Notes under the pieces: generated by a model
Told to the model about the DNA's origin: nothing
The model's database searches: none
The model's input: only the letters and a program-made list of their open reading frames with translations
In this document: in pieces, positions 54,866-64,000 of the stretch
Position numbering within the stretch: the stretch's first letter is position 1
Layout of the letters: each line of letters begins with the position of its first letter
Origin: Bradyrhizobium sp.
Lineage (GTDB): Bacteria; Pseudomonadota; Alphaproteobacteria; Rhizobiales; Xanthobacteraceae
NCBI RefSeq assembly: GCF_022844465.1
Contig: NZ_JALHLP010000004.1
Span: forward strand, 1-64,000
Direction: 5' to 3'
DNA: 64,000 nucleotides
Made by a program: the position numbers and the translations under genes

Positions 54866-56728
54866 TCAGGCGAGCGCCTCTCTCACCAGCAACAGCAATT
54901 CGTCGCCGTAATGTTCGAGTTTCTTGTCGCCGATGCCGGGGATGCCGCGCAGTTCGCCCAGCGTGGCCGGGCGGGCGGCGGCAATGCCGTCGATGGTCGA
55001 ATCGTGCAGCACCACATAGGCGGGCACGCCGCGTTGACGCGCGATCTCGGACCGCCAGGCCCGCAGCGCCGCCTGCAGCCCTGCATCGGCGGGGCGGCCT
55101 TCGCCGGCGGAGCGGGGCGCCAGGTCGCCGCGCCTTGACCTGACGCGGCTGGCGCGACTGCGCGTCCCGGCGGCGGCCTCGCGCAGCATGATCGCGGTTT
55201 CGCCCTTCAAGACGCCGCGCGCGCTTTCGGTCAGCTTCAGTGCGCCGAAAGCCTCGCTATCGGCCTGCAGGTGGCCCATGGCGACCAGCTGACGAACAAC
55301 GGCGCGCCACTGCTTTTCGTTGAGCTCGGCGCCGATGCCGAACACGGAGAGCTTGTCGTGTCCGAATTGCGTGACGCGCTCGGTGACGCGGCCGATCAGC
55401 ACGTCGATCAGGTGCATGGCGCCGAAACGCTGGCCGGTCCGATAGACGCAGGAAAGCAGCTTCTGCGCGGCGACCTTGCCGTCGCGAAGCTGCGGCGGCG
55501 AAAGACAATTGTCGCAATTGCCGCAGTTGGTTCCGTGCCCCGCTTCGCCGAAATAGCCGAGCAGGCGGCTGCGCCGGCAGCCGGCGGTCTCCGCCAGCGC
55601 CACCAGCGCATCGAGCTTGCCGATCGAGACGCGCTTGAAGGCCTCCGATGCCGTGGATTCGTCGATCATGCGGCGCTGTTGCACGATGTCGGATAAGCCG
55701 TAGGCCATCCAGGCGCTGGAGGGCTTGCCGTCCCGCCCGGCGCGGCCGGTTTCCTGATAATAGGCCTCGATGCTCTTGGGCAGGTCGAGATGCGCCACGA
55801 AGCGCACGTCCGGCTTGTCGATGCCCATGCCGAACGCGACGGTGGCGACGATGACGATGCCATCCTCGTTGATGAAGCGGTCCTGGTTGCGGGCGCGCAG
55901 CCCGGCGTCGAGGCCCGCGTGATAGGGCAGCGCCGCTATCCCGGCCTTGGTCAGCGCATTGGCGGTATCCTCGACCTTGGCCCGCGACAGGCAGTAGACG
56001 ATGCCGGCGTCGCCGGCGTGGCGTTCGCCGATAAACGCCTTGAGCTGGACCGGCGCATTCTGTTTCTCGACAATCTCGTAGCGGATGTTCGGTCGGTCGA
56101 AACTCGCGACGAACGCCGGTGCGCCGACAAGCCCGAGCCGCTCGACGATCTCCTTGCGCGTCACATCGTCGGCGGTCGCGGTCAGCGCGATACGCGGCAC
56201 GTCTGGAAAGCGCTCGGCGATGGCCGAGAGCCCGATGTATTCGGGGCGGAAGTCGTGGCCCCATTGCGATACGCAATGCGCCTCGTCGATCGCAAACAGC
56301 GCGATGTTGGCCCGGCCGAGCAGGGCCAGGCAGCGCGGCGTCAGCAGCCGCTCCGGGGCGACATAGAGCAGGTCGAGATCGCCGGCCAGCAGCCGGCGCT
56401 CGACTTCGGAGGCCTCGTCAAACGACAGCGTGGAGTTCAGCACCGCCGCGTTGACGCCGGCCTCGAGCAACCCCGCGACCTGGTCGCGCATCAGGGCGAT
56501 CAGCGGCGACACCACGATGCCGCAGCCTTCGCGCAACAAGGACGGCAATTGGTAGCACAGCGATTTGCCGCCGCCGGTCGGCATCAGCACCAGGCAACTA
56601 CCGCCCGAGGTGACGTGCCGGACGATTTGCTCCTGCGCGCCGCGGAAAGCCGGCAGGCCGAATACGGAATTGAGCACCGACAGCGGGTCAGGCGCACTGC
56701 CAACGGAACGCGCTGCGGGAGCCGGCAT
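54866..56728 (-). CDS. recQ: ATP-dependent DNA helicase RecQ
   Basis: The start at 56728 ([20 protein letters not shown]) overlaps the stop of the upstream VWA gene as TAATG; the frame to 56875 is only a shadow. The 620 residues have all RecQ helicase parts: Walker [23 protein letters not shown] box [20 protein letters not shown], and [14 protein letters not shown]. The RQC zinc site is seen as [12 protein letters not shown] then CGNCDNC, and the HRDC domain closes the protein ([20 protein letters not shown]). RecQ unwinds DNA 3'-5' in repair and recombination. Its place in a MoxR-VWA operon is unusual. Confidence 0.92.
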   Translation of the reverse strand: MPAPAARSVGSAPDPLSVLNSVFGLPAFRGAQEQIVRHVTSGGSCLVLMPTGGGKSLCYQLPSLLREGCGIVVSPLIALMRDQVAGLLEAGVNAAVLNSTLSFDEASEVERRLLAGDLDLLYVAPERLLTPRCLALLGRANIALFAIDEAHCVSQWGHDFRPEYIGLSAIAERFPDVPRIALTATADDVTRKEIVERLGLVGAPAFVASFDRPNIRYEIVEKQNAPVQLKAFIGERHAGDAGIVYCLSRAKVEDTANALTKAGIAALPYHAGLDAGLRARNQDRFINEDGIVIVATVAFGMGIDKPDVRFVAHLDLPKSIEAYYQETGRAGRDGKPSSAWMAYGLSDIVQQRRMIDESTASEAFKRVSIGKLDALVALAETAGCRRSRLLGYFGEAGHGTNCGNCDNCLSPPQLRDGKVAAQKLLSCVYRTGQRFGAMHLIDVLIGRVTERVTQFGHDKLSVFGIGAELNEKQWRAVVRQLVAMGHLQADSEAFGALKLTESARGVLKGETAIMLREAAAGTRSRASRVRSRRGDLAPRSAGEGRPADAGLQAALRAWRSEIARQRGVPAYVVLHDSTIDGIAAARPATLGELRGIPGIGDKKLEHYGDELLLLVREALA

Positions 56729-58089
56729 TACTGATAGCTCGCCACGATATCCGAAACCGCGCGTTCGAGTTGCCGGGCGGTCGCGCACTGGCGGACGACG
56801 CTGCAGAAGGTCGAATAGCGCGGCATCTCCGAATCGCCCCAGCCCCAGGCCATGCGTCCCTCGGGATTGAGCCACACCAGCCGCTTCGAGCGCTCGGCGA
56901 TGCGGCGCAGAATGTCGGCGCGGGGATCGAGGTTGTTGCTGCGGGCGTCGCCGAGCACGATCACGGTGGTTTGCGGCGTGATCGCGCTCATCCAGCCACG
57001 CTCAAAATCGACAAAGGAGTTGCCGTAGTCGGACGAGCCGAAGCCGACCTTGGACATGATCTCGGCCATCGCCGCTTCCGGTGATTTGGATTCCAGGATG
57101 TCGCTGACTTCGATCAGATGTCCCGAGAACGCAAAGGAACGGACGTCGTCCACGACCTCATGCAGGCTGTGGATCAACAGCAGGAAGAAATCCGAAACCC
57201 GCGCCACCGAACCGGAGACGTCGCAGATCGCGACGATCTTCGGCCTGTCGCGGTGCCGGCGCTTCCAGGCGGTGAGGAACGGCACGCCGCCCCACGCGGC
57301 GTTACGGCGGATGGTGCGGCGGACGTCGAGATGGCCGCGGCGCTGCCGCTTGCGCGGCTTGCTGTAGCGCTCGCGCAGGCGGCGGGCGATCTGGCGGATG
57401 AGACGCCGCATCTGCTCGACCTGGCGCGGCTCGATCCGCGACAGCGGCGCGTTGCGCAGAATCTCGTTGCGGAGGTTTTCCGATTCCTCGCGGCCATAAA
57501 GCGTGAGCGCCTGGGAGACCGTGTCGCGGACCGTGCCGCGCAGCCCGTCCAGCGCGTGGGTCAGCCGTTCGGCTAGCGCCGGGTTGCTGGCCGCGAGATC
57601 GTCGAGGTCGTCGCGGAGGCGCTGGATACCCATCTGGTCGAGGATGCGTCCGGAGAAAATGCCGCGCTGGGTGAAGTAGCGGATGTCGGACAGCGAAGCC
57701 GCATTCGCCGCGTTGGCGATGGCGGCCGAGATTTCGTTGCGGTCCTGCCCCAGCAGCATCTGCGCGAGCTGGCCGAGCCCTTCGGCTGGCTCGTCGCCGG
57801 CGTCATCGGAGGAGGGGTCGGACCCCGGCTGGTCCTTCTGGTCCGCCCGGCCGTCTTCCGGCGGGGATTGCGGCTCCGGCTGGTCGAAGAACAGGTCGAA
57901 GCAATCGCCGAGCGCGGCCTTCTCGTCCTGGGTCTTGGCCAGCGTCAGCAGGAAGGTGTCGCGCAGAATCGTGCGGTCGGCGAAGCCGACCTTGGCGACT
58001 GCGCGCATCGCGTCGATGCTCTCGGCCGGCGAGAGCCTGACCCCTGCGCCCCGCGCCGCGCGGAAGAAGCGATGCAGGTTCTCTCTCAT
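56728..58089 (-). CDS. CoxE-like VWA-domain protein
   Basis: 453 residues. The N-terminal half ([20 protein letters not shown]) and a Pro/Asp-rich linker (about 90-120) precede a VWA domain with the MIDAS motif DVSGS (near residue 290, in [20 protein letters not shown]). The later [11 protein letters not shown] and [12 protein letters not shown] carry the other metal ligands. This is the CoxE/YehP type that works with MoxR ATPases to load metal or mature enzymes. Starts seven bases after the MoxR stop, and its stop overlaps the RecQ start, so the three genes are coupled. Cytoplasmic; target enzyme unknown. Confidence 0.85.
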   Translation of the reverse strand: MRENLHRFFRAARGAGVRLSPAESIDAMRAVAKVGFADRTILRDTFLLTLAKTQDEKAALGDCFDLFFDQPEPQSPPEDGRADQKDQPGSDPSSDDAGDEPAEGLGQLAQMLLGQDRNEISAAIANAANAASLSDIRYFTQRGIFSGRILDQMGIQRLRDDLDDLAASNPALAERLTHALDGLRGTVRDTVSQALTLYGREESENLRNEILRNAPLSRIEPRQVEQMRRLIRQIARRLRERYSKPRKRQRRGHLDVRRTIRRNAAWGGVPFLTAWKRRHRDRPKIVAICDVSGSVARVSDFFLLLIHSLHEVVDDVRSFAFSGHLIEVSDILESKSPEAAMAEIMSKVGFGSSDYGNSFVDFERGWMSAITPQTTVIVLGDARSNNLDPRADILRRIAERSKRLVWLNPEGRMAWGWGDSEMPRYSTFCSVVRQCATARQLERAVSDIVASYQ

Positions 58090-58096
58090 GGCGGCG

Positions 58097-59044
58097 TCAC
58101 CCGAAGACGTTTTGACGCGTAGCCTTGGCGATGAAGCTGGAAACCTGGGGCATGGTAGCCTCGATGTCGGCTTCGTATTTCAACAGCACGTTCAGCGTGT
58201 CCTTGACCACCTCGTGGCCCAGCTCGGACGCCTGCAGCAGTACCAGCACGCGCGCCCAGTCGATGGTCTCGCTGACCGAGGGCAGCTTCTTCAGATCGAG
58301 CGTGCGGACCTCGTGGATGAAGCCCACCATCTGCTTGCGCAGCGTCTGGGAAATGCCGGGCACGCGGCTTTCAACGATGCGTTCTTCCAGTCGCTGTTCG
58401 GGGAAGCCGATGTGAAGGTGGAGGCAGCGCCGTTTCAGCGCGTCGCCAAGGTCGCGCTCGCTGTTCGAGGTCAGGATCACGGTCGGCGGCGCGACCGCGA
58501 CGATCGTCCCAAGCTCGGGAATGGTCACCTGGAAGTCGCTGAGGATCTCCAGCAACAGCGATTCGAACTCGGCGTCCGACTTGTCGATCTCGTCGATCAG
58601 GAGCACGCAGCCGGCGGGCTGCTCCAGCGACTGCAGCAGCGGCCGGGGTTCGACGAACTCCTTGGAAAAGAACACGTCGCCGAAATCGTGAAGCTGGCTC
58701 AGCGCCGCCTCGAGCGTCGGGGCGCCACCGAGCACCTCACCGAGCTTGTCCTTCAGGATCTGCGTATACAGAAGTTGCTTGGCGTACTTCCACTCGTAGA
58801 GCGCCTTGGCTTCGTCGAGTCCCTCGTAGCATTGCAGGCGGATCATCTTCAGTCCGCGCCAGGCGGCGATCGCCTTGGCGAGCTCGGTCTTGCCGACGCC
58901 CGCCGGGCCCTCGACCAGGATCGGCTTGTCGATCTGCTGCGCCAGATAGACCGCGGTCGCGATCTGGCGGCTGGCAATATAACCTTGCGCGGCAAGGCCG
59001 CTCTCCACCGCCTCGATCGCGGCCGAAGGCCTGATATCAGCCAC
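58097..59044 (-). CDS. MoxR-family AAA+ ATPase
   Basis: The GTG at 59044 follows GGAG by eight bases; the frame opens at 59107. The 315 residues show Walker A LVEGPAGVGKTELAKAIA, Walker B CVLLIDEIDKSDAEFESLLL, sensor 1 VILTSNSERDLGDALKRRC and the C-terminal lid. MoxR proteins are chaperone ATPases that act with VWA partners to insert cofactors or assemble complexes. Here the partner gene follows directly. No substrate enzyme such as CO dehydrogenase is in the window. Confidence 0.88.
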   Translation of the reverse strand: MADIRPSAAIEAVESGLAAQGYIASRQIATAVYLAQQIDKPILVEGPAGVGKTELAKAIAAWRGLKMIRLQCYEGLDEAKALYEWKYAKQLLYTQILKDKLGEVLGGAPTLEAALSQLHDFGDVFFSKEFVEPRPLLQSLEQPAGCVLLIDEIDKSDAEFESLLLEILSDFQVTIPELGTIVAVAPPTVILTSNSERDLGDALKRRCLHLHIGFPEQRLEERIVESRVPGISQTLRKQMVGFIHEVRTLDLKKLPSVSETIDWARVLVLLQASELGHEVVKDTLNVLLKYEADIEATMPQVSSFIAKATRQNVFG

Positions 59045-59191
59045 GGGTTTCAACTCCGAATTCGCGTTGATTTGGATTGTTCTGCCTGTGTTCCCGGCAA
59101 AGAACAAGCGCGGAATGGCGTTGGAGGGCGAAAGCCTGCCCCGCGTGAATTCCGGGTCAGCACGAGGTGGAGAACCTCGCCATTTTTCCGC

Positions 59192-59824
59192 CTAGCGCAA
59201 TGCGAGCCCGGTTGCGGCTTCCAGCTCCGCGATCGCCTGCGCGGCATTGAGTACCTTGATCGTGGCCATGCCCATCTCGCGCGCGGGCTTGAGGTTGACG
59301 CCGAGGTCGTCGAGATAGACGCACTTCCCGGGGTCGACCTGCAGCGTTTCGGTCATCAACCGGTAGATCCGCGGGTCCGGTTTTCTGAGGCCGATCTTCG
59401 CGGACTCGATGACATGATCGAACAGCACCATCACTTCGGCGACATACAGCGAACGGCCGCTATGGCTGCCGATGGCGTTGGCCGGCAGGTTGTTGGTGAT
59501 GCAGCCGGTCTTGAACCGCGCCTTGACGCGCTTCAGCGCCTCGACCATCTCCGGCCGCAGGTCGCCGGACAACAGCGGCAGCACCTCCTTGCCGCGCACC
59601 TCCGCGCCCAGTTCGCGCGATTCGACCGCGAACAGTTCGTCGAAGGCTTCGATGTCGACCTCGGCGCGCTCGAACCTGGCCCAGGCGTTCTCCAGATGGT
59701 TGGCGGCATTGGTGCGCCGGATGATGTCGGCCGGCAGCCCGCGCTCGGCCTCGAACCGCGCAAACGCCTCGAAGGGGGAGGTCGTCAGCACCCCGCCGAA
59801 ATCCCAGATCACCGCCTCGATCAT
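59192..59824 (-). CDS. HAD-superfamily hydrolase (subfamily IA)
   Basis: 210 residues with the HAD motifs: motif I IWDFGGVLTTSPFEAF, in which the first Asp is the nucleophile but the usual second Asp is Gly, motif II CITNNLPANAIG, motif III lysine in SAKIGLRKPDP, and motif IV YLDDLGVNLKPAREMG. This variant (D-x-G-G) occurs in the N-terminal phosphatase domain of soluble epoxide hydrolases and in acyl-CoA-linked HAD proteins. Phosphatase action on a small substrate is likely, though the Gly might lower it. Cytoplasmic. Confidence 0.85.
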   Translation of the reverse strand: MIEAVIWDFGGVLTTSPFEAFARFEAERGLPADIIRRTNAANHLENAWARFERAEVDIEAFDELFAVESRELGAEVRGKEVLPLLSGDLRPEMVEALKRVKARFKTGCITNNLPANAIGSHSGRSLYVAEVMVLFDHVIESAKIGLRKPDPRIYRLMTETLQVDPGKCVYLDDLGVNLKPAREMGMATIKVLNAAQAIAELEAATGLALR

Positions 59825-59933
59825 GATACCTTGCCTGAATATTGCGTCCGCGAGCGGCTAACATGAAATGCCCGTGGGAGCCAGCCCGATCAGCCGCTTG
59901 GCGACATGCACTGCGCGGGTTATGGCTGAGCCG

Positions 59934-60695
59934 ATGAAACATTTGATCCGCATCATCGCGGGCGTCGTGCCGCTGCTGGCATCTCCTGCGTTCGCCATCG
60001 TCGGCGGCGGCGCGCCCTCGAGCGACGGCGTCGGGCGTTCGATCGTTACCATTGTCGGCTCGCGCGGTAATTTCTGCACCGGAGCGCTGATCGCGCCAAA
60101 GCTGGTGCTGACGGCGGCGCATTGCGTGCCTTCAGGCGCGGACTACAAGATCGTCGAGGTTGGCGCGGACCGCCAGCCGTCGCTGCAGGATGTCAGAACC
60201 ATCGCCATCCATCCGGGCTTCAACATGCAGGCGATGCAGTCGCATCGCGCCACCGCCGATGTCGCGCTGCTGCAACTGGCAACGCCGGCCCGAGGAAAGA
60301 TTCCGGCCGTGCTCGGAACGCCCACCATTCCCATCGCCGTCGGCAGCCGCTTTACCATTGCCGGCATCGGCGTGACGGTGCGCGGCGACGGCAAGAGCGG
60401 CGGCGCCGTCCGCGTCGCCGGACTGGTCGCGACCGGCAGGCCGGGCACGCTGCAGATCCGTCTCGTCGATCCCGTCGGCCAGGGCATCCGTGACGGCCTC
60501 GGCGCCTGCACGGGAGACTCCGGCGCGCCGGTGTTCGAGGACAAGCCGGGCGGCGCGGTCATCGTCGGGGTCGTGAGCTGGTCGACCGGGCCGAACAACA
60601 GCGCAGGCTGCGGCGGCCTGACCGGCGTCACCCCGCTGACGCTTTATCGCGACTGGGTCGTGCAGACCGCGCGGCAGTGGGGCGCGGGCTTGTGA
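59934..60695 (+). CDS. Secreted chymotrypsin-fold serine protease
   Basis: Start chosen at 59934 (MKHLIRIIAGVVPLLASPAF), which gives a clean signal peptide ending AFA; upstream ATGs at 59868 and 59922 only lengthen it. The 253 residues have IVGGG at the mature start, His in LTAAHC, Asp in ATADVALLQL and Ser in TGDSGAPVFE, the full S1 triad. Disulfide cysteines are present (NFCTGALIAP/AAHC, GACTGDS/AGCGGL). It starts with an IVGG-like mature end, so it may be made as a zymogen or be active directly. Periplasmic or secreted. Confidence 0.85.
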   Translation: MKHLIRIIAGVVPLLASPAFAIVGGGAPSSDGVGRSIVTIVGSRGNFCTGALIAPKLVLTAAHCVPSGADYKIVEVGADRQPSLQDVRTIAIHPGFNMQAMQSHRATADVALLQLATPARGKIPAVLGTPTIPIAVGSRFTIAGIGVTVRGDGKSGGAVRVAGLVATGRPGTLQIRLVDPVGQGIRDGLGACTGDSGAPVFEDKPGGAVIVGVVSWSTGPNNSAGCGGLTGVTPLTLYRDWVVQTARQWGAGL

Positions 60696-60696
60696 C

Positions 60697-62919
60697 TCAA
60701 TGCTTCGCCGCCTTGTTGGCGGCGGCGTTGTTGAGCACGATCAGGCCATCGACGGCGACGCCGAGCTTGCTGTTGATCAGGAACGGATTGACGTCGATCG
60801 ACGCGATGCGGTCGCCCGCGTCGGCCATCAGGCTGGACAGCCCGACCAGCGCCTTCACCGCCGAAGCCTCGTGCAGGGCGGGCTTGCCGCGATAACCCTT
60901 GATCTTGACGCCGGCCTTGGTCCTGGCGATCAGCTGCCTCGCCTCGGCCGCATCCAGCGGCGCGCCGGCGAGGGCCACGTCCTTCATCAGCTCGATATCG
61001 ACGCCGCCGGTGCCGAACAGCACCACCGGCCCCATCTCGGCGTCGAGCGCGGCGCCGACCACGAGTTCGAGGTCGGCCTTGACCTGCTGCGCGATCAGGA
61101 TGCCTTCGAGCTTCGGCTTGCCCTTGAGCTTCCTGACCCGCGCGGTGATGTCGTTGAAGGCCTTCTTCACTTCGGCCGCGCTGTTGAGGTTCAGCACCAC
61201 GCCGCCGATGTCCGACTTGTGCAGGATGTCGGCGCTGACCACCTTGGCCACCACCGGGAAGCCGATCTTGCTGGCGATCTTCACCGCCTCCGTCGCGGTC
61301 TGCGCGATCTCTTCCCGGGAGACCGGAATGCCGTAAGCCTTCAGGAGCTTCTTCGACGCGACCTCGTCGAGCGCGGCGGCGCCATTGGCGTTCTTGAGCG
61401 CCTTCTCCAGCGCCGCCCGCGCCGACGCTGTCGAGCTCGACTTGATCTCCGGCACTTCCTTGCGCAAGGAGGCGTATTCGATCAGCGACTTGATCGCGCC
61501 GACGGCGCGGTCGAGCCCCTGCATCACGGCGATGTTCGGCAACGATTTGCGCAAGGCCTTGGTGAAATCGGTGAAGCCGATCGACATCGCGCTGATGTAG
61601 ACCACGGGCTTGGAGGCGCGGCCCGCCATCTCGTTGACGATGCGCAGGTTGCGTTCGCGCAGCTCGTGCGGCGCCTTCGGCAGTTCGGCGTCGATGATGA
61701 CGATGTCGGTGTCGGGATCGTCGATCATGATCTCGATCGACTTCATGTAGACGGAGGGGTCCACGACCGCGGCAAAGCCGGCGTCGAGCGGATTGCCGAC
61801 GATGCTGCCGGGCCCCAGCATCTTTGCCAGCTGCGCGCTCGCGCTGGCGCTGAGCGGCGCGAAGTTCAGGCCGGCCGAGTAGAACGCGTCGATCAAAAGG
61901 CCGCGCTTGCCGCCCGACAGCGACACCGCGGCGAGGCGGTCGCTTTTCGGCGGATCGGCGTGGACGAAACACTCGGTGGTCTCGATCAGCTCGTCCAGCC
62001 CGCGGACGCGGATCACGCCCTCGCGGGTCGCGACCGCGTCAAAGGTTTCGATCGAGCCGGCGAGCGCGCCGGTATGCGCCATCGCGGCGGCGCGGCCGCC
62101 TTCGGAGGCGCCGAGCTTCAGCGCGATCACCGGCTTGCCGGCGGCGCGCGCAGCCTTGCAGGCGGCGCGGAACACTTTCGTGTTCCGGACGCCTTCGAGA
62201 TAGACCACGATGACGCGGACCGAGGGATCGGCCGCGAAATAGGCCATCAGGTCGGGCGTCTCCAGGCCGGTCTCGTTGCCGGTCGTGACCATGTAGCCGA
62301 CGCCGACGCCGCGATCCTCCAGCGCCTGGCGGATCGCCATCACGATCGCGCCGGATTGCCCGGCGATCGCCACCGGGCCGGCTTCCATGGTGACGATGCG
62401 GTCGTCGATGTTGGTGAACAGCTTCTCGCCGGCGCTGAGATTGCCGAGGCAATTCGGGCCGGTGACGGCCATGCCGGTTTCGCGCACGGCCTCTTTCAGT
62501 TCGACCGCCAGCCGCTGGCTGTCCTCGTCCTGCAGCTCGCTGAACCCTGAGGTGACGATGGTGGCGGAGCGGGCGCCGGCGGCGGCGGCGTCGCGGATCA
62601 CCTGCACCGCGAACCGCGCCGGCACCAGCACCAGCACGTGGTCGGGTTTTTCCGGCAGGCTGGCGAAATCCTTGTAGCAGGGCACGCCCCAGATCGTTTC
62701 GCGCTTGGCGTTGATCGGAAACAGCCCGCCTTCGTACTTGTACTTGACGAGATTATTCCAGATCCGCTCGGCGTAGTTGCCGGGTTTGTCGGTGGCGCCG
62801 ACCAGCACGATGTTGCGCGGGTGCAGCATGGCGTGGATGCGCTTGACGATGTCGCTGGCGTCGGACGAAGGCGACCATTTCTCGGCGGGACGCGGCGCGG
62901 TACGGGCCTGGGCTTCCAT
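60697..62919 (-). CDS. ADP-forming acyl-CoA/acetate-CoA ligase family protein
   Basis: Start at 62919 (MEAQARTAPRPAEKWSPSSD) has GGGAAG upstream; the frame opens at 62976. The 740 residues have the two-part layout of the acetyl-CoA synthetase (ADP-forming) family: CoA-binding and ligase parts (NIVLVGATDKPGNYAERIWN, VTGPNCLGNLSAGEKL, AIAGQSGAIVMAIRQALEDR, AHTGALAGSIETFDAV) and a C-terminal ATP-grasp domain (KLLKAYGIPVSREEIAQTAT, GFPVVAKVVSADILHKSDIG, LVVGAALDAEMGPVVLFGTG). The His in MAHTGALAG is the likely phospho-relay residue. It converts an acid, CoA and ATP to acyl-CoA and ADP or runs the reverse. Facing the protease gene with a one-base gap. Confidence 0.85.
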   Translation of the reverse strand: MEAQARTAPRPAEKWSPSSDASDIVKRIHAMLHPRNIVLVGATDKPGNYAERIWNNLVKYKYEGGLFPINAKRETIWGVPCYKDFASLPEKPDHVLVLVPARFAVQVIRDAAAAGARSATIVTSGFSELQDEDSQRLAVELKEAVRETGMAVTGPNCLGNLSAGEKLFTNIDDRIVTMEAGPVAIAGQSGAIVMAIRQALEDRGVGVGYMVTTGNETGLETPDLMAYFAADPSVRVIVVYLEGVRNTKVFRAACKAARAAGKPVIALKLGASEGGRAAAMAHTGALAGSIETFDAVATREGVIRVRGLDELIETTECFVHADPPKSDRLAAVSLSGGKRGLLIDAFYSAGLNFAPLSASASAQLAKMLGPGSIVGNPLDAGFAAVVDPSVYMKSIEIMIDDPDTDIVIIDAELPKAPHELRERNLRIVNEMAGRASKPVVYISAMSIGFTDFTKALRKSLPNIAVMQGLDRAVGAIKSLIEYASLRKEVPEIKSSSTASARAALEKALKNANGAAALDEVASKKLLKAYGIPVSREEIAQTATEAVKIASKIGFPVVAKVVSADILHKSDIGGVVLNLNSAAEVKKAFNDITARVRKLKGKPKLEGILIAQQVKADLELVVGAALDAEMGPVVLFGTGGVDIELMKDVALAGAPLDAAEARQLIARTKAGVKIKGYRGKPALHEASAVKALVGLSSLMADAGDRIASIDVNPFLINSKLGVAVDGLIVLNNAAANKAAKH

Positions 62920-63272
62920 CGACTTCCCTTGCTCTGTTGTTTCCTTTGGCCGTGACGATCGAGACCGCCGCGCCATGGTCTGCTTCTGGTTGAAGCCTTT
63001 TTATTGGGACTTGCCGGGGGTGGCAACACGCGCCGGACGGCGCCGTTCGCGCCGAATATCATTGCAACAGCGCCTTTCGGGCTTGCATTCTCGGCGAATC
63101 GGGCTTGCATTTCCTGCCAAACAGGCTATATGCAGAACATTCGACTTACCGCTCTGCCTTGTTGACCGCGCCGAAACCGGCTTCCTTCCCCAAGACATCG
63201 TTGAAATCGGATAAAGCCTGCGCGGAGGTCGTGCAGGCAAAAGCGCTTTCGCGCATCTTTGGAGATAGTTAA

Positions 63273-63482
63273 ATGGCTACCGGAACAGTTAAGTGGTTCA
63301 ACGCGACCAAGGGCTTCGGCTTCATTCAGCCGGATGATGGCGGCACCGACGTTTTCGTTCACATCAGCGCCGTCGAACGTGCGGGTCTGAGCTCGCTCAA
63401 TGAAGGCCAAAAGCTTTCGTATGAAGCGAAGGTCGACAGCATGCGCGGCAAGACCAGCGCGGAAAACCTTCGCGTCAGCTAA
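63273..63482 (+). CDS. Cold-shock-domain protein (CspA family)
   Basis: 69 residues, the normal length. RNP1 [10 protein letters not shown] and RNP2 VFVHISAV are intact in [20 protein letters not shown] and [14 protein letters not shown]. It binds single-stranded RNA/DNA and keeps RNA unfolded. GGAG sits eight bases before the ATG (GGAGATAGTTAA). The leader 63190-63272 may regulate it; a terminator follows at 63545. Confidence 0.95.
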   Translation: MATGTVKWFNATKGFGFIQPDDGGTDVFVHISAVERAGLSSLNEGQKLSYEAKVDSMRGKTSAENLRVS

Positions 63483-63544
63483 AGGCGATCGAGAAGGATC
63501 ACCGCGGATGTACCGGGGTTCTTCGATCGGCTTTTGAGCAATTG

Positions 63545-63575
63545 AGCCCGCTGGCGATGAGCCCGCGGGCTTTTT
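63545..63575 (+). terminator. Rho-independent terminator behind the cold-shock gene
   Basis: AGCCCGC and GCGGGCT pair perfectly across a 17-base loop, followed by TTTTTC. A second, bulged stem-loop (CGATCGAGAA with TTCTTCGATCG) lies just before it at 63486-63531. Together they should stop transcription from the cold-shock gene; the T-run reading also protects the facing synthetase gene. Confidence 0.7.
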
Positions 63576-63586
63576 CTCTGTTGTCG

Positions 63587-64000
63587 TCATGAGGCGAGCT
63601 TGTCGGTGGCTTTCGGCGTGCTGAAGGTCTGTCGCAGCGTCGGCTTGTGAATCTTGCCCGTGGCGTTGCGCGGCAGCGCGTCGACGAATTCGATCAGCCG
63701 CGGGCATTTGAACCGCGCCAGGTTGGCCGCGCAATGGGCGTGAATCTCCGCAGGCGTCAGGGTGTGGCCGGGCTTCACCGCCACGATCGCCATGCCGACC
63801 TCGCCCCATTGCGCGTCGGACACGCCGATGATGGCGGCCTCGGCGACGGCGGGGAGCTGGTGCAGCACGCTCTCGACCTCGGCCGGATAGACGTTCTCGC
63901 CGCCGGAAATGTACATGTCCTTCCAGCGGTCGACGATGTAGTAGAAGCCTTCCTCGTCGATGCGGGTGGCGTCGCCGGTGTGCAACCAGCCGTCGGTGAA
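63587..64000 (-). CDS. AMP-forming acyl-CoA synthetase, C-terminal part, cut by window edge
   Basis: The frame is open from the right edge and ends at 63587. It begins FTDGWLHTGDATRIDEEGFY and continues YIVDRWKDMYISGGENVYPA, the A8 hinge motif of the ANL family, then ends near PRNATGKIHKPTLRQTF with the catalytic Lys of motif A10. The C-terminal 20 residues are short, as usual. Such enzymes activate fatty or aromatic acids with ATP and CoA; the chain length cannot be told from this part. Confidence 0.88.
   Translation of the reverse strand, partial: FTDGWLHTGDATRIDEEGFYYIVDRWKDMYISGGENVYPAEVESVLHQLPAVAEAAIIGVSDAQWGEVGMAIVAVKPGHTLTPAEIHAHCAANLARFKCPRLIEFVDALPRNATGKIHKPTLRQTFSTPKATDKLAS

Noticed and set aside
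57683..59866. 727-codon plus-strand frame across the VWA, MoxR and HAD genes
   Set aside because: Antisense to three recognised families and without any family character of its own.
60700..62550. 616-codon plus-strand frame across the acyl-CoA ligase gene
   Set aside because: Asp/Arg/His-rich shadow of a recognised gene; no ribosome-binding site.

Overview
The window looks like chromosome from a high-GC alphaproteobacterium of the Bradyrhizobium type. The evidence is the gene families (orphan TctC/Bug binding proteins, a fused branched-chain amino acid ABC transporter, VCBS/RTX protein beside FecR, MoxR-VWA-RecQ cluster, CspA followed by an acyl-CoA synthetase), the codon use, and small proteins and intergenic palindromes I recognise from that genus. 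This assignment is recognition from memory, not a search.

The left half (about 1-31.6 kb) is accessory DNA. It opens with the tail of a small serine recombinase (2-280), an FkbM methyltransferase (386-1192), a large serine recombinase (1745-3403) and a small lipoprotein (3526-3879). Then comes a two-gene operon read leftward that takes up 14.4 kb (4180-18545): a 2893-residue protein with a twin-arginine-type signal, a long helical middle and a glycine-rich beta C-terminus, coupled through an ATGA overlap to a 1899-residue protein without a signal. I know no function for either, and they are the best candidates for an undescribed system. Next are a decayed secreted-protein gene, a small exported protein, and an RHS toxin with a CPCC-type immunity gene. 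This module is bracketed by a perfect direct repeat of about 285 bp, 4.2 kb apart. Behind it lies a graveyard of small broken genes (24.5-25.7 kb), a SPINDLY-type TPR glycosyltransferase preceded by a GGGGCGC tandem array, a frameshifted zinc-ribbon gene, a LysM protein and a VapBC pair. Repeats shaped like a tRNA 3' end recur between 20 and 31 kb and suggest past integrations.

The right half (about 31.6-64 kb) is more ordinary: an L,D-transpeptidase, a nitroreductase, a branched-chain amino acid ABC operon in which LivM, LivG and LivF form one polypeptide, a TetR regulator divergent from a diiron-type metallo-beta-lactamase-fold protein, a caspase-fold protein lacking both catalytic residues, a frameshifted zinc alcohol dehydrogenase, an HpcH/HpaI aldolase, two TctC binding proteins, the VCBS/RTX-FecR pair, a TPR protein, two secreted trypsin-like proteases, a MoxR-VWA-RecQ operon with overlapping genes, a HAD hydrolase, an ADP-forming acyl-CoA synthetase, a cold-shock protein, and the end of an AMP-forming acyl-CoA synthetase running off the window. 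No rRNA, complete tRNA or CRISPR array was seen.
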